Below, one piece after another: positions 7,866 through 16,687 of a stretch of DNA of 64,000 nt. The position numbers and the translations under genes were made by a program. Under the pieces are notes generated by a model. That model worked only from the letters and a program-made list of their open reading frames with translations, did no database searches and was not told the origin of the DNA. Each line of letters begins with the position of its first letter. Within the stretch, counting starts at the first letter, position 1. The stretch lies in the NCBI GenBank assembly GCA_036273855.1, contig DASUGU010000124.1, positions 1-64,000 on the forward strand. Reading direction: 5' to 3'. Source of the DNA: DATEPR01 sp036273855 (GTDB lineage Bacteria; Actinomycetota; Actinomycetes; Mycobacteriales; Pseudonocardiaceae).

Positions 7866-9170
7866 ATGACCGAACCGACGACGAGCGTCGATCCGCTCAC
7901 CCCGGTGCTCACCAAGCGATGGCTGTCGCCCAAGTCGTGGCGGCTGGACGTCTACGAGCAGCTCGAGGGCTACACGGCGCTGCGCAAGGCGATGGCCGGC
8001 ACGCCGGCCCAGCTGGTCAACCTGCTCAAGGACTCCGGCCTGCGCGGGCGGGGCGGTGCCGGCTTCCCGACCGGCGTGAAGTGGAGCTTCATGCCGCCCA
8101 ACGAGGACAAGCCGCACTACCTGGTGATCAACGCCGACGAGGGCGAACCGGGCACCTGCAAGGACATCCCGCTGATGATGGCGGACCCGCACTCGCTGAT
8201 CGAGGGCTGCGTGATCGCCTCGTACGCGATGCGGTCCCACCACTGCTTCATCTACGTGCGCGGCGAGGCGCTGCACTGCATCCGCCGGCTGGAGTCGGCG
8301 GTCCGCGAGGCGCGGGCGGCGGGCTACCTGGGCACGAACATCCTCGGGTCCGGTTTCGACCTGGAGATCACCGTGCACGCGGGTGCCGGCGCCTACATCT
8401 GCGGTGAGGAGACCGCGCTGCTGGACTCCCTGGAGGGCCGGCGCGGCCAGCCCCGGCTCAAGCCGCCGTTCCCGGCGGCCGCCGGCCTGTACGCGGCGCC
8501 CACCACGGTGAACAACGTGGAGACCATCGCCAGCGTGCCGTTCATCGTCAACGGCGGCTCGGCCTGGTTCCGCACCATGGGTCGGGAGAAGTCGCCGGGC
8601 CCGAAGATCTTCTCGCTGTCCGGCCACGTCGAGCGGCCCGGCCAGTACGAGGCGCCGATGGGCACCACGCTGCGCGAGCTGCTGGACCTGGCCGGTGGCA
8701 TGAAGGACGGCATCCCGCTGAAGTTCTGGACGCCGGGCGGGTCGTCCACGCCACTGCTCACCGCGGAGCACCTGGACGTCCCGCTGGACTTCGAGGGCGC
8801 GGTCGAGGCGGGCACGATCCTCGGCACCACGGCACTGATGATCTTCAACGAGACGGTGTCGGTGCCCTGGGCCGTGATGAAGTGGACCCAGTTCTACGAG
8901 CACGAGTCGTGCGGCAAGTGCACGCCGTGCCGGGAGGGCACCTACTGGCTGGCCAAGATCCTGGAGCGGATGCTGGCCGGCGAGGGCACGCCCGCCGACA
9001 TCGACACGATGCTGGACATCTGCGACAACATCTTCGGCCGCTCGTTCTGCGCGCTCGGCGACGGTGCGGTGTCGCCGATCCAGAGCGGCATCAAGTACTT
9101 CCGGGACGAGTTCCTCGCCCTGTGCGACGCGAACCGGCCCTCGACGCGCGAGCTGGCGGGAGCGCACTGA
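7866..9170 (+). CDS. nuoF: NADH-quinone oxidoreductase subunit F (NADH- and FMN-binding)
   Basis: A 434-aa subunit that oxidises NADH through FMN. It has the glycine-rich nucleotide motif GLRGRGGAGFPTG (about residues 57-70), the FMN/NADH segment NADEGEPGTCKD and GAGAYICGEETALL. The N3 [4Fe-4S] ligands lie in ESCGKCTPCREG (about residues 347-358), with a further cysteine in RSFCALGD. ATG 7866 has GAGAGGCGCG just upstream. Confidence 0.98.
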   Translation: MTEPTTSVDPLTPVLTKRWLSPKSWRLDVYEQLEGYTALRKAMAGTPAQLVNLLKDSGLRGRGGAGFPTGVKWSFMPPNEDKPHYLVINADEGEPGTCKDIPLMMADPHSLIEGCVIASYAMRSHHCFIYVRGEALHCIRRLESAVREARAAGYLGTNILGSGFDLEITVHAGAGAYICGEETALLDSLEGRRGQPRLKPPFPAAAGLYAAPTTVNNVETIASVPFIVNGGSAWFRTMGREKSPGPKIFSLSGHVERPGQYEAPMGTTLRELLDLAGGMKDGIPLKFWTPGGSSTPLLTAEHLDVPLDFEGAVEAGTILGTTALMIFNETVSVPWAVMKWTQFYEHESCGKCTPCREGTYWLAKILERMLAGEGTPADIDTMLDICDNIFGRSFCALGDGAVSPIQSGIKYFRDEFLALCDANRPSTRELAGAH

Positions 9171-9174
9171 CACC

Positions 9175-11676
9175 ATGACGATCGCACCCGAGCAGAAGAC
9201 CGAACGCCCGGTGCCGGAAGGGCACGTGCGGCTCACCGTGGACGGCGTCGAGATCGACGCGCCCAAGGGCGAGCTGATCATCCGGGCGGCGGAGCGGATC
9301 GGGGTGGAGATTCCCCGGTTCTGCGACCACCCGCTGCTCGACCCGGCCGCCGCCTGCCGGCAGTGCCTGGTCGAGGTCGAGATGGGCGGCCGGCCGATGC
9401 CCAAGCCGCAGCCGGCCTGCGCGGTCACCGTCGCCGACGGCATGGTGGTGCGCACCCAGCGCACCTCGGCCGTCGCGGACAAGGCCCAGCAGGGCGTGAT
9501 GGAGCTGCTGCTCATCAACCACCCGCTGGACTGCCCGATCTGCGACAAGGGCGGTGAGTGCCCGCTGCAGAACCAGGCCCTGGCGCACGGCCGGGCCGAC
9601 TCCCGGTTCGTGGACGCCAAGCGGACGTTCGCCAAGCCGATCCACGTCACCCCGCAGGTGCTGCTGGACCGTGAGCGCTGCGTGCTGTGCCAGCGGTGCA
9701 CCCGGTTCGCCGGGGAGATCGCCGGCGACCAGTTCATCGACCTGCTCGAGCGCGGTGCCGTCCAGCAGGTGGGCACCGCGGAGACGGCCGATCTCGGTGG
9801 CACCCTGCCGGTCAACGACCTGCCCGGCGGCAGCTACTTCTCCGGCAACGTCATCCAGATCTGCCCGGTCGGCGCGCTCACCTCGGCCGCGTACCGGTTC
9901 CGCTCCCGCCCGTTCGACCTGATCTCCACGCCGAGCGTGTGCGAGCACTGCGCGTCCGGCTGCGCCCAGCGCAACGACTGGCGGCGCGGCCGGATCACCC
10001 GGCGACTGGCCGGCAACGACCCGGCGGTGAACGAGGAGTGGAACTGCGACAAGGGCCGGTTCGCCTTCCAGTACGCGACCGTCGGCGACCGCCTGCTCCG
10101 CCCGATGGTGCGCGACGAGACCACCGGCGAACTGCGTGACTCGACCTGGACCGAGGCGCTGCGGATGGCGGCGGCCGGCCTGACCGCGGCCCGCAACGCG
10201 CACGGCGTGGGCGTGCTGACCGGCGGTCGGCTGACTGTCGAGGACGCCTACGCCTACTCGAAGTTCGCCCGGATGGCGTTGCGCACCAACGACATCGACT
10301 TCCGCGCCCGCGACCACTCGGCCGAGGAGCTGGACTTCCTCACCGACGTCGCGCTGGGCGCCACCCCCGAGCGGGGCGGCGTCACCTACGCCGACGTCGA
10401 GGCGGCGCCGACCGTGCTGACCGTGGCGTTCGAACCGGAGGAGGAGTCGCCGATCGTCTTCCTGCGGCTGCGCAAGTCGGCGCGGCGCGGGCAGCTGCGG
10501 CTGTTCCACCTCGGCCAGTGGGCCACCCCGTCGGTGCGCAAGACCAACGGCACGCTGCTGCTGGCCGCGCCCGGCACCGAGGCCGTCCGGCTGGGCGAGC
10601 TGCCCGCCGACGTGACCGAGGCCCTGGGCAGGCCGGGCTCGGTGATCCTGGTCGGTGAGCGGGCCGCGGCCGTCCCCGGACTGTTCGGCGCGGTGCGCCG
10701 GACCGCCGAGGCCACCAGCGCCCGGATCGCGTGGATTCCGCGCCGGGCGGGCGAACGCGGCGCGCTGGCCGCGGGTGCCGCGCCGACGCTGCTGCCCGGC
10801 GGCCGCCTGGTCGACGACGGCGTCGCCCGCGGTGAGCTGGAGCGGTCCTGGGGCCTGGCCACCGGCGCGCTGCCGGCCCAGCCCGGCCGTGACACCACCG
10901 GCATCCTCACCGCCGCCGCGGCGGCCGGCCTGTCCGGCCTGGTGGTGGCCGGCGTCGACCCGGACGACCTGCCCGACCCCGCGCTGGCCATGACCGCACT
11001 GTCCACAGCGGACTTCGTGGTGAGCCTGGAACAGCGGGCCAGCGAGGTGACCCGCAGGGCGCACGTGGTACTGCCGGTCGCGCCGGTCACCGAGCGCTCC
11101 GGCACCTACCTCAACTGGGAGGGCAGGGCCCGCTCGTTCGCCGCCACCCTGGAGGCCACCGGCGCGCTGCCGGAGTGCCGGATCCTGGACACGCTGGCCG
11201 TCGAGATGGATGTCGACCTGTTCACCCAGACCGTCGCCGCGTCCCGCGCCGAACTGGACCGGATCGCCGACGGCTACGACCGCCTGGCCACCGTCGCGCC
11301 GGGCAGGGCCGAGATCGCCCCGGTCGGGCCGGCCGCCGCCGGTGCCGGCCAGGCACTGCTGGCCACCTGGCGCCAGTTGCTGGACAACGGCTCCATGCAG
11401 GACGGCGAACCGCACCTGGCGGCCACCGCCAAGGCACCGGTCGCCATGCTGAACGCGGACACCGCGGCCCGGCTCGGCGTCCGGTTCGGCGAACTGGTCA
11501 CGGTGACCGGCCGGCACGACTCGGTGGCGCTGCCCGCCGTCGAGGCCGACCTGCCGCCGGACACGGTGTGGCTGCCGGCGAACTCGGGACCGTCGACCGT
11601 GCACCGGTTGGGTGCCCGGCACGGTGATCTGGTGGGTGTGCGTGCCGGCGGCACCGGCACGGAGAGGGAGGCGTGA
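9175..11676 (+). CDS. nuoG: NADH-quinone oxidoreductase subunit G
   Basis: An 833-aa iron-sulfur subunit of the NADH module. The N-terminal 2Fe-2S ferredoxin domain (RFCDHPLLDPAAACRQC), the His/Cys cluster motif (HPLDCPICDKGGECPLQ) and the CVLCQRC and CPVGAL 4Fe-4S ligands are present. A further CEHCASGC motif follows. The rest is a molybdopterin-oxidoreductase-like domain that is structural in complex I. ATG 9175 follows the nuoF stop by four bases. Confidence 0.97.
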   Translation: MTIAPEQKTERPVPEGHVRLTVDGVEIDAPKGELIIRAAERIGVEIPRFCDHPLLDPAAACRQCLVEVEMGGRPMPKPQPACAVTVADGMVVRTQRTSAVADKAQQGVMELLLINHPLDCPICDKGGECPLQNQALAHGRADSRFVDAKRTFAKPIHVTPQVLLDRERCVLCQRCTRFAGEIAGDQFIDLLERGAVQQVGTAETADLGGTLPVNDLPGGSYFSGNVIQICPVGALTSAAYRFRSRPFDLISTPSVCEHCASGCAQRNDWRRGRITRRLAGNDPAVNEEWNCDKGRFAFQYATVGDRLLRPMVRDETTGELRDSTWTEALRMAAAGLTAARNAHGVGVLTGGRLTVEDAYAYSKFARMALRTNDIDFRARDHSAEELDFLTDVALGATPERGGVTYADVEAAPTVLTVAFEPEEESPIVFLRLRKSARRGQLRLFHLGQWATPSVRKTNGTLLLAAPGTEAVRLGELPADVTEALGRPGSVILVGERAAAVPGLFGAVRRTAEATSARIAWIPRRAGERGALAAGAAPTLLPGGRLVDDGVARGELERSWGLATGALPAQPGRDTTGILTAAAAAGLSGLVVAGVDPDDLPDPALAMTALSTADFVVSLEQRASEVTRRAHVVLPVAPVTERSGTYLNWEGRARSFAATLEATGALPECRILDTLAVEMDVDLFTQTVAASRAELDRIADGYDRLATVAPGRAEIAPVGPAAAGAGQALLATWRQLLDNGSMQDGEPHLAATAKAPVAMLNADTAARLGVRFGELVTVTGRHDSVALPAVEADLPPDTVWLPANSGPSTVHRLGARHGDLVGVRAGGTGTEREA

Positions 11677-13007
11677 TGCACGTCCCGTTCCACCTCTACA
11701 CGAACGGGGACACCGCCAAGCTGCTGGCGCAGGACCCGGCCTGGCTGGTGCTGATCAAGGTCGTCGTCCTGTTCGCCTTCGGCGTGGTCATGACACTGTT
11801 CATGATCAACTGGGAGCGCAAGGTCGTCGGCCGCATGCAACACCGGCCCGGCCCGAACCGGGTCGGCCCGAACGGCTGGCTCCAGTCGCTGGCCGACGGC
11901 CTGAAACTGGCCTTCAAGGAGGACATCCGGCCGGTCCTGGCGGACAAGTGGGTGTACTTCATCGCACCCGTCGTGTCCACGATCCCGGCGTTCCTGGCCT
12001 TCTCGGTGATCCCGTTCGGCCCGCCCGTGTCGATGTTCGGCCACCAGACCGCACTGCAGCTCACCGACCTGCCGGTCGGCATCCTCGTGGTGCTGGCCTG
12101 CTCGTCCCTGGGCGTCTACGGCATCGTGCTGTCCGGCTGGTCGTCCGGCTCGCCCTACCCGCTGCTCGGCTCGCTGCGCTCGGCCGCCCAGGTGATCTCC
12201 TACGAGATCGCGATGGGCCTGGCCATCGTCGCCGTGCTGATCCAGGCGCACTCGCTGTCCACGGCGGACATCGTGAACGCGCAGGCCGGCGGCTGGTACG
12301 TGTGGCTGCTGCTGCCCAGCTTCCTGATCTACCTGATCTCCATGGTCGGCGAGACCAACCGGGCCCCGTTCGACCTGCCGGAGGCCGAGTCCGAACTGGT
12401 CGGCGGCTTCCACACCGAGTACACGTCGCTGAAGTTCGCGCTGTTCTTCCTCGCCGAGTACGTGAACATGGTCGTGGTGTCCTGCGTGGCCACCACGCTG
12501 TTCCTGGGCGGCTGGCGGGCCCCGTGGCCGCTGTCGCTGTGGAGCGGCGCCAACACCGGCTGGTACCCGGTGATCTGGTTCCTGATCAAGACACTGATCT
12601 TCCTGTTCATCTACATCTGGTTGCGCGGCACGCTGCCCCGCATGCGCTACGACCAGTTCATGCGGCTGGGCTGGAAGTTCCTGGTGCCGATCAGCCTGAT
12701 CTGGATCGTCGCGGTGATCGCCGTGCGGGACGTCCGGGCCCGCTACGGTTTCAGCGGTCCGGTCATCCTGGTGATCCTCGGCTGTGTCGTGGTGGTCGCG
12801 CTGATCATCGCGTTCGTCGTGCCCGAGCGACGGGTCCAGGACAAGCGCGTGCAGGTGACCGGCGGTGGCTACCCGGTGCCGCCGCTGGATCTGGTGGTGC
12901 CCAAGCCGGGCAGGCGCCGGTCGGTCCGCGGTGAGCGGGCCAGGGCGGTCGCCTCGGTTCCGGCGGGCGCCGCGGGAGACGAGGAGGCGGAAAATGGGGA
13001 TATTTGA
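11676..13007 (+). CDS. nuoH: NADH-quinone oxidoreductase subunit H
   Basis: A 443-aa membrane subunit that joins the membrane arm to the quinone site, with eight predicted helices. The conserved loops ERKVVGRMQHRPGPNRVGP and GETNRAPFDLPEAESELV are present. A charged C-terminal tail of about 60 residues follows the last helix. ATG 11676 overlaps the nuoG stop (TGATG); GTG 11673 would add one residue. Confidence 0.98.
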   Translation: MHVPFHLYTNGDTAKLLAQDPAWLVLIKVVVLFAFGVVMTLFMINWERKVVGRMQHRPGPNRVGPNGWLQSLADGLKLAFKEDIRPVLADKWVYFIAPVVSTIPAFLAFSVIPFGPPVSMFGHQTALQLTDLPVGILVVLACSSLGVYGIVLSGWSSGSPYPLLGSLRSAAQVISYEIAMGLAIVAVLIQAHSLSTADIVNAQAGGWYVWLLLPSFLIYLISMVGETNRAPFDLPEAESELVGGFHTEYTSLKFALFFLAEYVNMVVVSCVATTLFLGGWRAPWPLSLWSGANTGWYPVIWFLIKTLIFLFIYIWLRGTLPRMRYDQFMRLGWKFLVPISLIWIVAVIAVRDVRARYGFSGPVILVILGCVVVVALIIAFVVPERRVQDKRVQVTGGGYPVPPLDLVVPKPGRRRSVRGERARAVASVPAGAAGDEEAENGDI

Positions 13008-13560
13008 TCCCCTCAAGGGATTCGGCGTCACCTTCGGCACGATGTTCAAGAAGGTGGTCACCGAGCAGTACCCGGAGGACTTCCGGGGCACCGCACCGCG
13101 CTACCACGGCCGCCACCAGCTCAACCGGCACCCGGACGGCCTGGAGAAGTGCGTGGGCTGCGAGCTGTGCGCGTGGGCCTGCCCGGCGGACGCCATCTTC
13201 GTCGAGGGTGGCGACAACACCGAGGAAGCCCGGTTCTCGCCCGGTGAGCGGTACGGCGCCGACTACCAGATCAACTACCTGCGGTGCATCGGCTGCGGCC
13301 TGTGCATCGAGGCCTGCCCGACCCGCTCGCTGACCATGACGAACTTCTACGAGCTGGCCGACGACAACCGGCAGGACCTGATCTACACCAAGGAACAGCT
13401 CATGGCGCCGCTGCTGCCCGGCATGGAGCAGCCGCCGCACCCGATGCGGCTGGGCGAGAACGAGCAGGACTACTACGTCAACGGTCCCGCGCTGGCCCGC
13501 CGGGCGGGCGTGCCGGAAGGTGCCATCGTCGAGACCAGTAGTGAGGAGGCGAGGCGCTGA
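12994..13560 (+). CDS. nuoI: NADH-quinone oxidoreductase subunit I
   Basis: A 188-aa ferredoxin-like subunit holding clusters N6a and N6b. Two CxxCxxCxxxC(P) motifs are complete: C53, C56, C59 and C63, and C98, C101, C104 and C108. The start MGIFDPLKGFGVTF is canonical, with GAGGAGGCGG upstream. The start lies 14 bases inside the end of nuoH. Confidence 0.98.
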   Translation: MGIFDPLKGFGVTFGTMFKKVVTEQYPEDFRGTAPRYHGRHQLNRHPDGLEKCVGCELCAWACPADAIFVEGGDNTEEARFSPGERYGADYQINYLRCIGCGLCIEACPTRSLTMTNFYELADDNRQDLIYTKEQLMAPLLPGMEQPPHPMRLGENEQDYYVNGPALARRAGVPEGAIVETSSEEARR

Positions 13561-14432
13561 TGCTGGCCCACGCCGCACTGCTGCTCGCCACCGGACCGGC
13601 ACACCCGGCCGGCTACATCTACCCCGCCGAGACGATCGCGTTCTGGGTCCTCGGCCCGCTGGCCCTGCTCGGCGCGCTGGGCATGCTGTTCTCCCGCAAC
13701 GCCGTCCACTCGGCACTGTGGCTCGTGCTCACCATGCTGTGCCTGGGCATGATGTACATGGTCGAGCAGGCGCCGTTCCTGGGCTTCGTGCAGATCATCG
13801 TCTACACCGGCGCGATCATGATGCTGTTCCTGTTCGTGCTGATGATGGTCGGCAGGGACGCGTCCGACTCGGTCGTCGAGGTCCTGCGCGGCCAGCGGTT
13901 CTGGGCCGGTGTGCTCGGCGTCGGCCTGGCCGGCCTGATCGTCGGCATCGTGGCCCGCGCGCTGACCACGGTCACCACGGCGAACCTGGCCGGGCCGAAC
14001 GCCGCGAACGGCGGCAACGTCAGCCAGATCGGCCGGTCGCTGTTCACCACGTTCCTGTTCCCGTTCGAGCTGACCTCGGCGCTGTTGATCACGGCCGCCG
14101 TCGGCGCGATGGTGCTGGCCTACACCGGCCGGGGTGCCAAGGGAGCCAAGCGGACCCAGCGCGAACTCGTGGTCGCCCGGTTCCGCGGCGAGCACGACCG
14201 CCCGTCGCCGCTGCCCGGCCCCGGCGTCTTCGCCACCGGCAACTCGGTGGCCACACCCGCCCTGCTGCCGGACGGCTCGATCGCGCCGGAGTCGCTGTCC
14301 GAGATCATCGAGTCCACCCCGGTCGAGGAGTTCAGCTCCGACCTGGCCGAGGTCGCCGACACCGGCGAGCACGCCGACGCGCACGCGCTCGTCGAGGGCG
14401 GCAAGCCGTCCGAAGAGGAGGTGCGCTCGTGA
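13560..14432 (+). CDS. nuoJ: NADH-quinone oxidoreductase subunit J
   Basis: A 290-aa membrane subunit with five hydrophobic helices in the first ~190 residues, including the YTGAIMMLFLFVLMM pi-bulge helix typical of NuoJ. A long hydrophilic acidic C-terminal tail (about residues 195-290) follows, as in other actinobacteria. ATG 13560 shares one base with the nuoI stop (TGATG). Confidence 0.97.
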   Translation: MLAHAALLLATGPAHPAGYIYPAETIAFWVLGPLALLGALGMLFSRNAVHSALWLVLTMLCLGMMYMVEQAPFLGFVQIIVYTGAIMMLFLFVLMMVGRDASDSVVEVLRGQRFWAGVLGVGLAGLIVGIVARALTTVTTANLAGPNAANGGNVSQIGRSLFTTFLFPFELTSALLITAAVGAMVLAYTGRGAKGAKRTQRELVVARFRGEHDRPSPLPGPGVFATGNSVATPALLPDGSIAPESLSEIIESTPVEEFSSDLAEVADTGEHADAHALVEGGKPSEEEVRS

Positions 14433-14728
14433 GCCCGTCTTTCTACCTCATTCTTGCGGCGCTGCTGTTCGCCATCGGCGTGATCGGCGTTCTGGTGCGG
14501 CGCAACGCGATCGTCGTGTTCATGTGCATCGAGCTGATGCTCAACTCGGTGAACCTCACCCTGGTCACCTTCGCCAGGGTGAACGGCTCGCTCAACGGTC
14601 AGGTGATGGCGTTCTTCGTGATGGTCGTTGCCGCCGCCGAGGTCGTCGTCGGGCTCGCGATCATCATGTCGATCTTCCGGACCCGCCGGTCCGCGTCGGT
14701 CGACGACTCGAACCTGTTGAAGTACTAG
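14429..14728 (+). CDS. nuoK: NADH-quinone oxidoreductase subunit K
   Basis: A 99-aa three-helix antiporter-like subunit. Conserved membrane glutamates lie in the CIELMLNSVNL and AAEVVVGLAI segments and belong to the proton path. GTG 14429 overlaps the nuoJ stop as GTGA. Confidence 0.98.
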   Translation: MSPSFYLILAALLFAIGVIGVLVRRNAIVVFMCIELMLNSVNLTLVTFARVNGSLNGQVMAFFVMVVAAAEVVVGLAIIMSIFRTRRSASVDDSNLLKY

Positions 14729-14743
14729 AGGAGCACGCGAGAC

Positions 14744-16687
14744 ATGGGGAATGTGATCGCGGCGAGCGGAGTCGCGTCGACCGCGTGGCTGTTGCTCGCG
14801 CTGCCCGCGTTCGGCGCGCTGGTGCTGCTGATCGGCGGTCGCCGCACGGACGGCTGGGGGCACCTGCTCGGTGTCGCCACCATCGTGCTGGCGTTCGTGT
14901 GGGGCCTCGTCGAGTTCCTGCACGCCACCGGCCTGCCGGCCGCGCAGCGGGTGCAGAACCTGCACCTGTTCACGTGGATCCCCGTGAACGCGCTCCAGGT
15001 CGACTTCGGGCTGCGGCTGGATCCGCTGTCGCTGACGTTCGTGCTGCTGATCACCGGCGTCGGTGGGTTGATCCACATCTACTCGATCGGCTACATGTCG
15101 CACGACCGGGACCGGCGGCGGTTCTTCGCCTACCTGAACCTGTTCATCGCGTCGATGCTGCTGCTGGTGCTGGGCAACGGTTACGTGACCCTGTACCTGG
15201 GCTGGGAGGGCGTCGGCCTGGCGTCCTACCTGCTCATCGGGTGGTACTCCGACCGGCCGTCGGCCGCGACCGCCGCCAAGAAGGCGTTCCTGATGAACAG
15301 GGTCGGTGACGTCGGCCTCGCGCTGGCGATCTTCATCCTGTTCGCCAAGCTGCACACCACGCAGTACACCCAGGTGTTCGCCCAGGCGCACACGCTGTCC
15401 GGCGGCACCCTCACCGCGGTGGCGCTGCTGTTGCTGCTGGGCGCCTGCGGCAAGTCCGGCCAGTTCCCGCTCCAGTCGTGGTTGCCCGACGCCATGGAGG
15501 GCCCCACCCCGGTGTCGGCCCTGATCCACGCGGCGACCATGGTCACCGCCGGTGTGTACCTGGTGGCCCGGTCCAACCCGATCTACGACCTGACGTCGTC
15601 GGGCCGACTGCTGGTGGTCATCATCGGCGCGATCACGCTGCTGCTCGGTGCGATCATCGGCTGCGCCTACGACGACATCAAGAAGGTGCTGGCCTACTCC
15701 ACGGTGAGCCAGATCGGCTACATGATGCTGGCCGTCGGCCTGGGCCCGTTCGGCTACGCGCTGGGCATCGTGCACCTGCTCTCGCACGGCTTCTTCAAGG
15801 CCGGGCTGTTCCTCGGCGCCGGTTCGGTCATGCACGCCATGGACGACGAGACGGATATGCGGCGCTTCGGCGCGCTGTTCCGGCGAATGCCGATCACGGC
15901 GGTCACGTTCGGCCTGGGCTACCTGGCCCTGATCGGCTTCCCGTTCCTGTCCGGCTTCTACTCCAAGGACGCCATCATCGACGCGGCGTTCGCCCAGGGT
16001 GGTTGGCGCGGCTGGGTGTTCGGCCTGGCGGCGGCGATCGCGGCCGGCCTCACCGCGTTCTACATGACCCGCCTGGTGATCATGACGTTCTTCGGTCCGG
16101 CCCGCTGGAAGGACCTGAAGACGGCCGACGGCGGCGACTACCACCCGCACGAGGCACCTGCCGTGATGACCATCCCGATGATCATCCTGGCGATCGGCTC
16201 GGTCGGTGCCGGTGCCTACCTGACGCTGGGCCACCGCCTGGCCGACTGGCTGACCCCGTCGCTGGGGCCGCTGCAGGAGCGCACCACGGGCGGGTCCCTG
16301 TCGCCCGGCGCGGTCACCGCGCTGACCCTGGTGCTCGCCGCGGCGGGCGTGGTCGTGGCCATCCTGGCGATCGGCCGCCGGCAGGTGCCGGTGCGCCGGC
16401 CGGAACCGGTCGCCTGGCCGATCCGGGCCGCCCGCAACGACCTGTACGGCAACACGCTGAACGAGACCCTGCTGGCCCGGCCGGGCCAGTGGCTGACCGG
16501 CGCGCTGGTGTTCTCCGACCGGCGTGGCGTGGACGGCCTGGTGAACGGGATCGCCAAGGCGTTCGGCGGTAGTTCCGGCCGATTGCGCAAGCTCCAGACC
16601 GGGTTCGTGCGGTCCTACGCACTGAGCATGTTGGGAGGCTCGATCCTCTTGATCGCGGCGCTGCTGTTGGTGAGGTTCTCGGGATGA
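14744..16687 (+). CDS. nuoL: NADH-quinone oxidoreductase subunit L
   Basis: A 647-aa distal proton-pumping subunit of the Mrp-antiporter type. It has the GWEGVGLASYLLIGW and SQFPLQSWLPDAMEGPTPVSALIHAATMV-type core (here GKSGQFPLQSWLPDA) and a long C-terminal lateral-helix region. ATG 14744 follows nuoK by 15 bases with GAGGAGC upstream. The stop overlaps the nuoM start. Confidence 0.98.
   Translation: MGNVIAASGVASTAWLLLALPAFGALVLLIGGRRTDGWGHLLGVATIVLAFVWGLVEFLHATGLPAAQRVQNLHLFTWIPVNALQVDFGLRLDPLSLTFVLLITGVGGLIHIYSIGYMSHDRDRRRFFAYLNLFIASMLLLVLGNGYVTLYLGWEGVGLASYLLIGWYSDRPSAATAAKKAFLMNRVGDVGLALAIFILFAKLHTTQYTQVFAQAHTLSGGTLTAVALLLLLGACGKSGQFPLQSWLPDAMEGPTPVSALIHAATMVTAGVYLVARSNPIYDLTSSGRLLVVIIGAITLLLGAIIGCAYDDIKKVLAYSTVSQIGYMMLAVGLGPFGYALGIVHLLSHGFFKAGLFLGAGSVMHAMDDETDMRRFGALFRRMPITAVTFGLGYLALIGFPFLSGFYSKDAIIDAAFAQGGWRGWVFGLAAAIAAGLTAFYMTRLVIMTFFGPARWKDLKTADGGDYHPHEAPAVMTIPMIILAIGSVGAGAYLTLGHRLADWLTPSLGPLQERTTGGSLSPGAVTALTLVLAAAGVVVAILAIGRRQVPVRRPEPVAWPIRAARNDLYGNTLNETLLARPGQWLTGALVFSDRRGVDGLVNGIAKAFGGSSGRLRKLQTGFVRSYALSMLGGSILLIAALLLVRFSG

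Noticed and set aside
9091..11622. 843-codon open frame on the minus strand opposite nuoG
   Set aside because: Long antisense frames are expected in high-GC DNA. It is fully covered by nuoG, low in complexity and has no domain.
14120..16234. 704-codon open frame opposite nuoJ-nuoL
   Set aside because: Composition-driven shadow rich in H, R, Q and D with no recognisable family; nuoJ-L explain the region.
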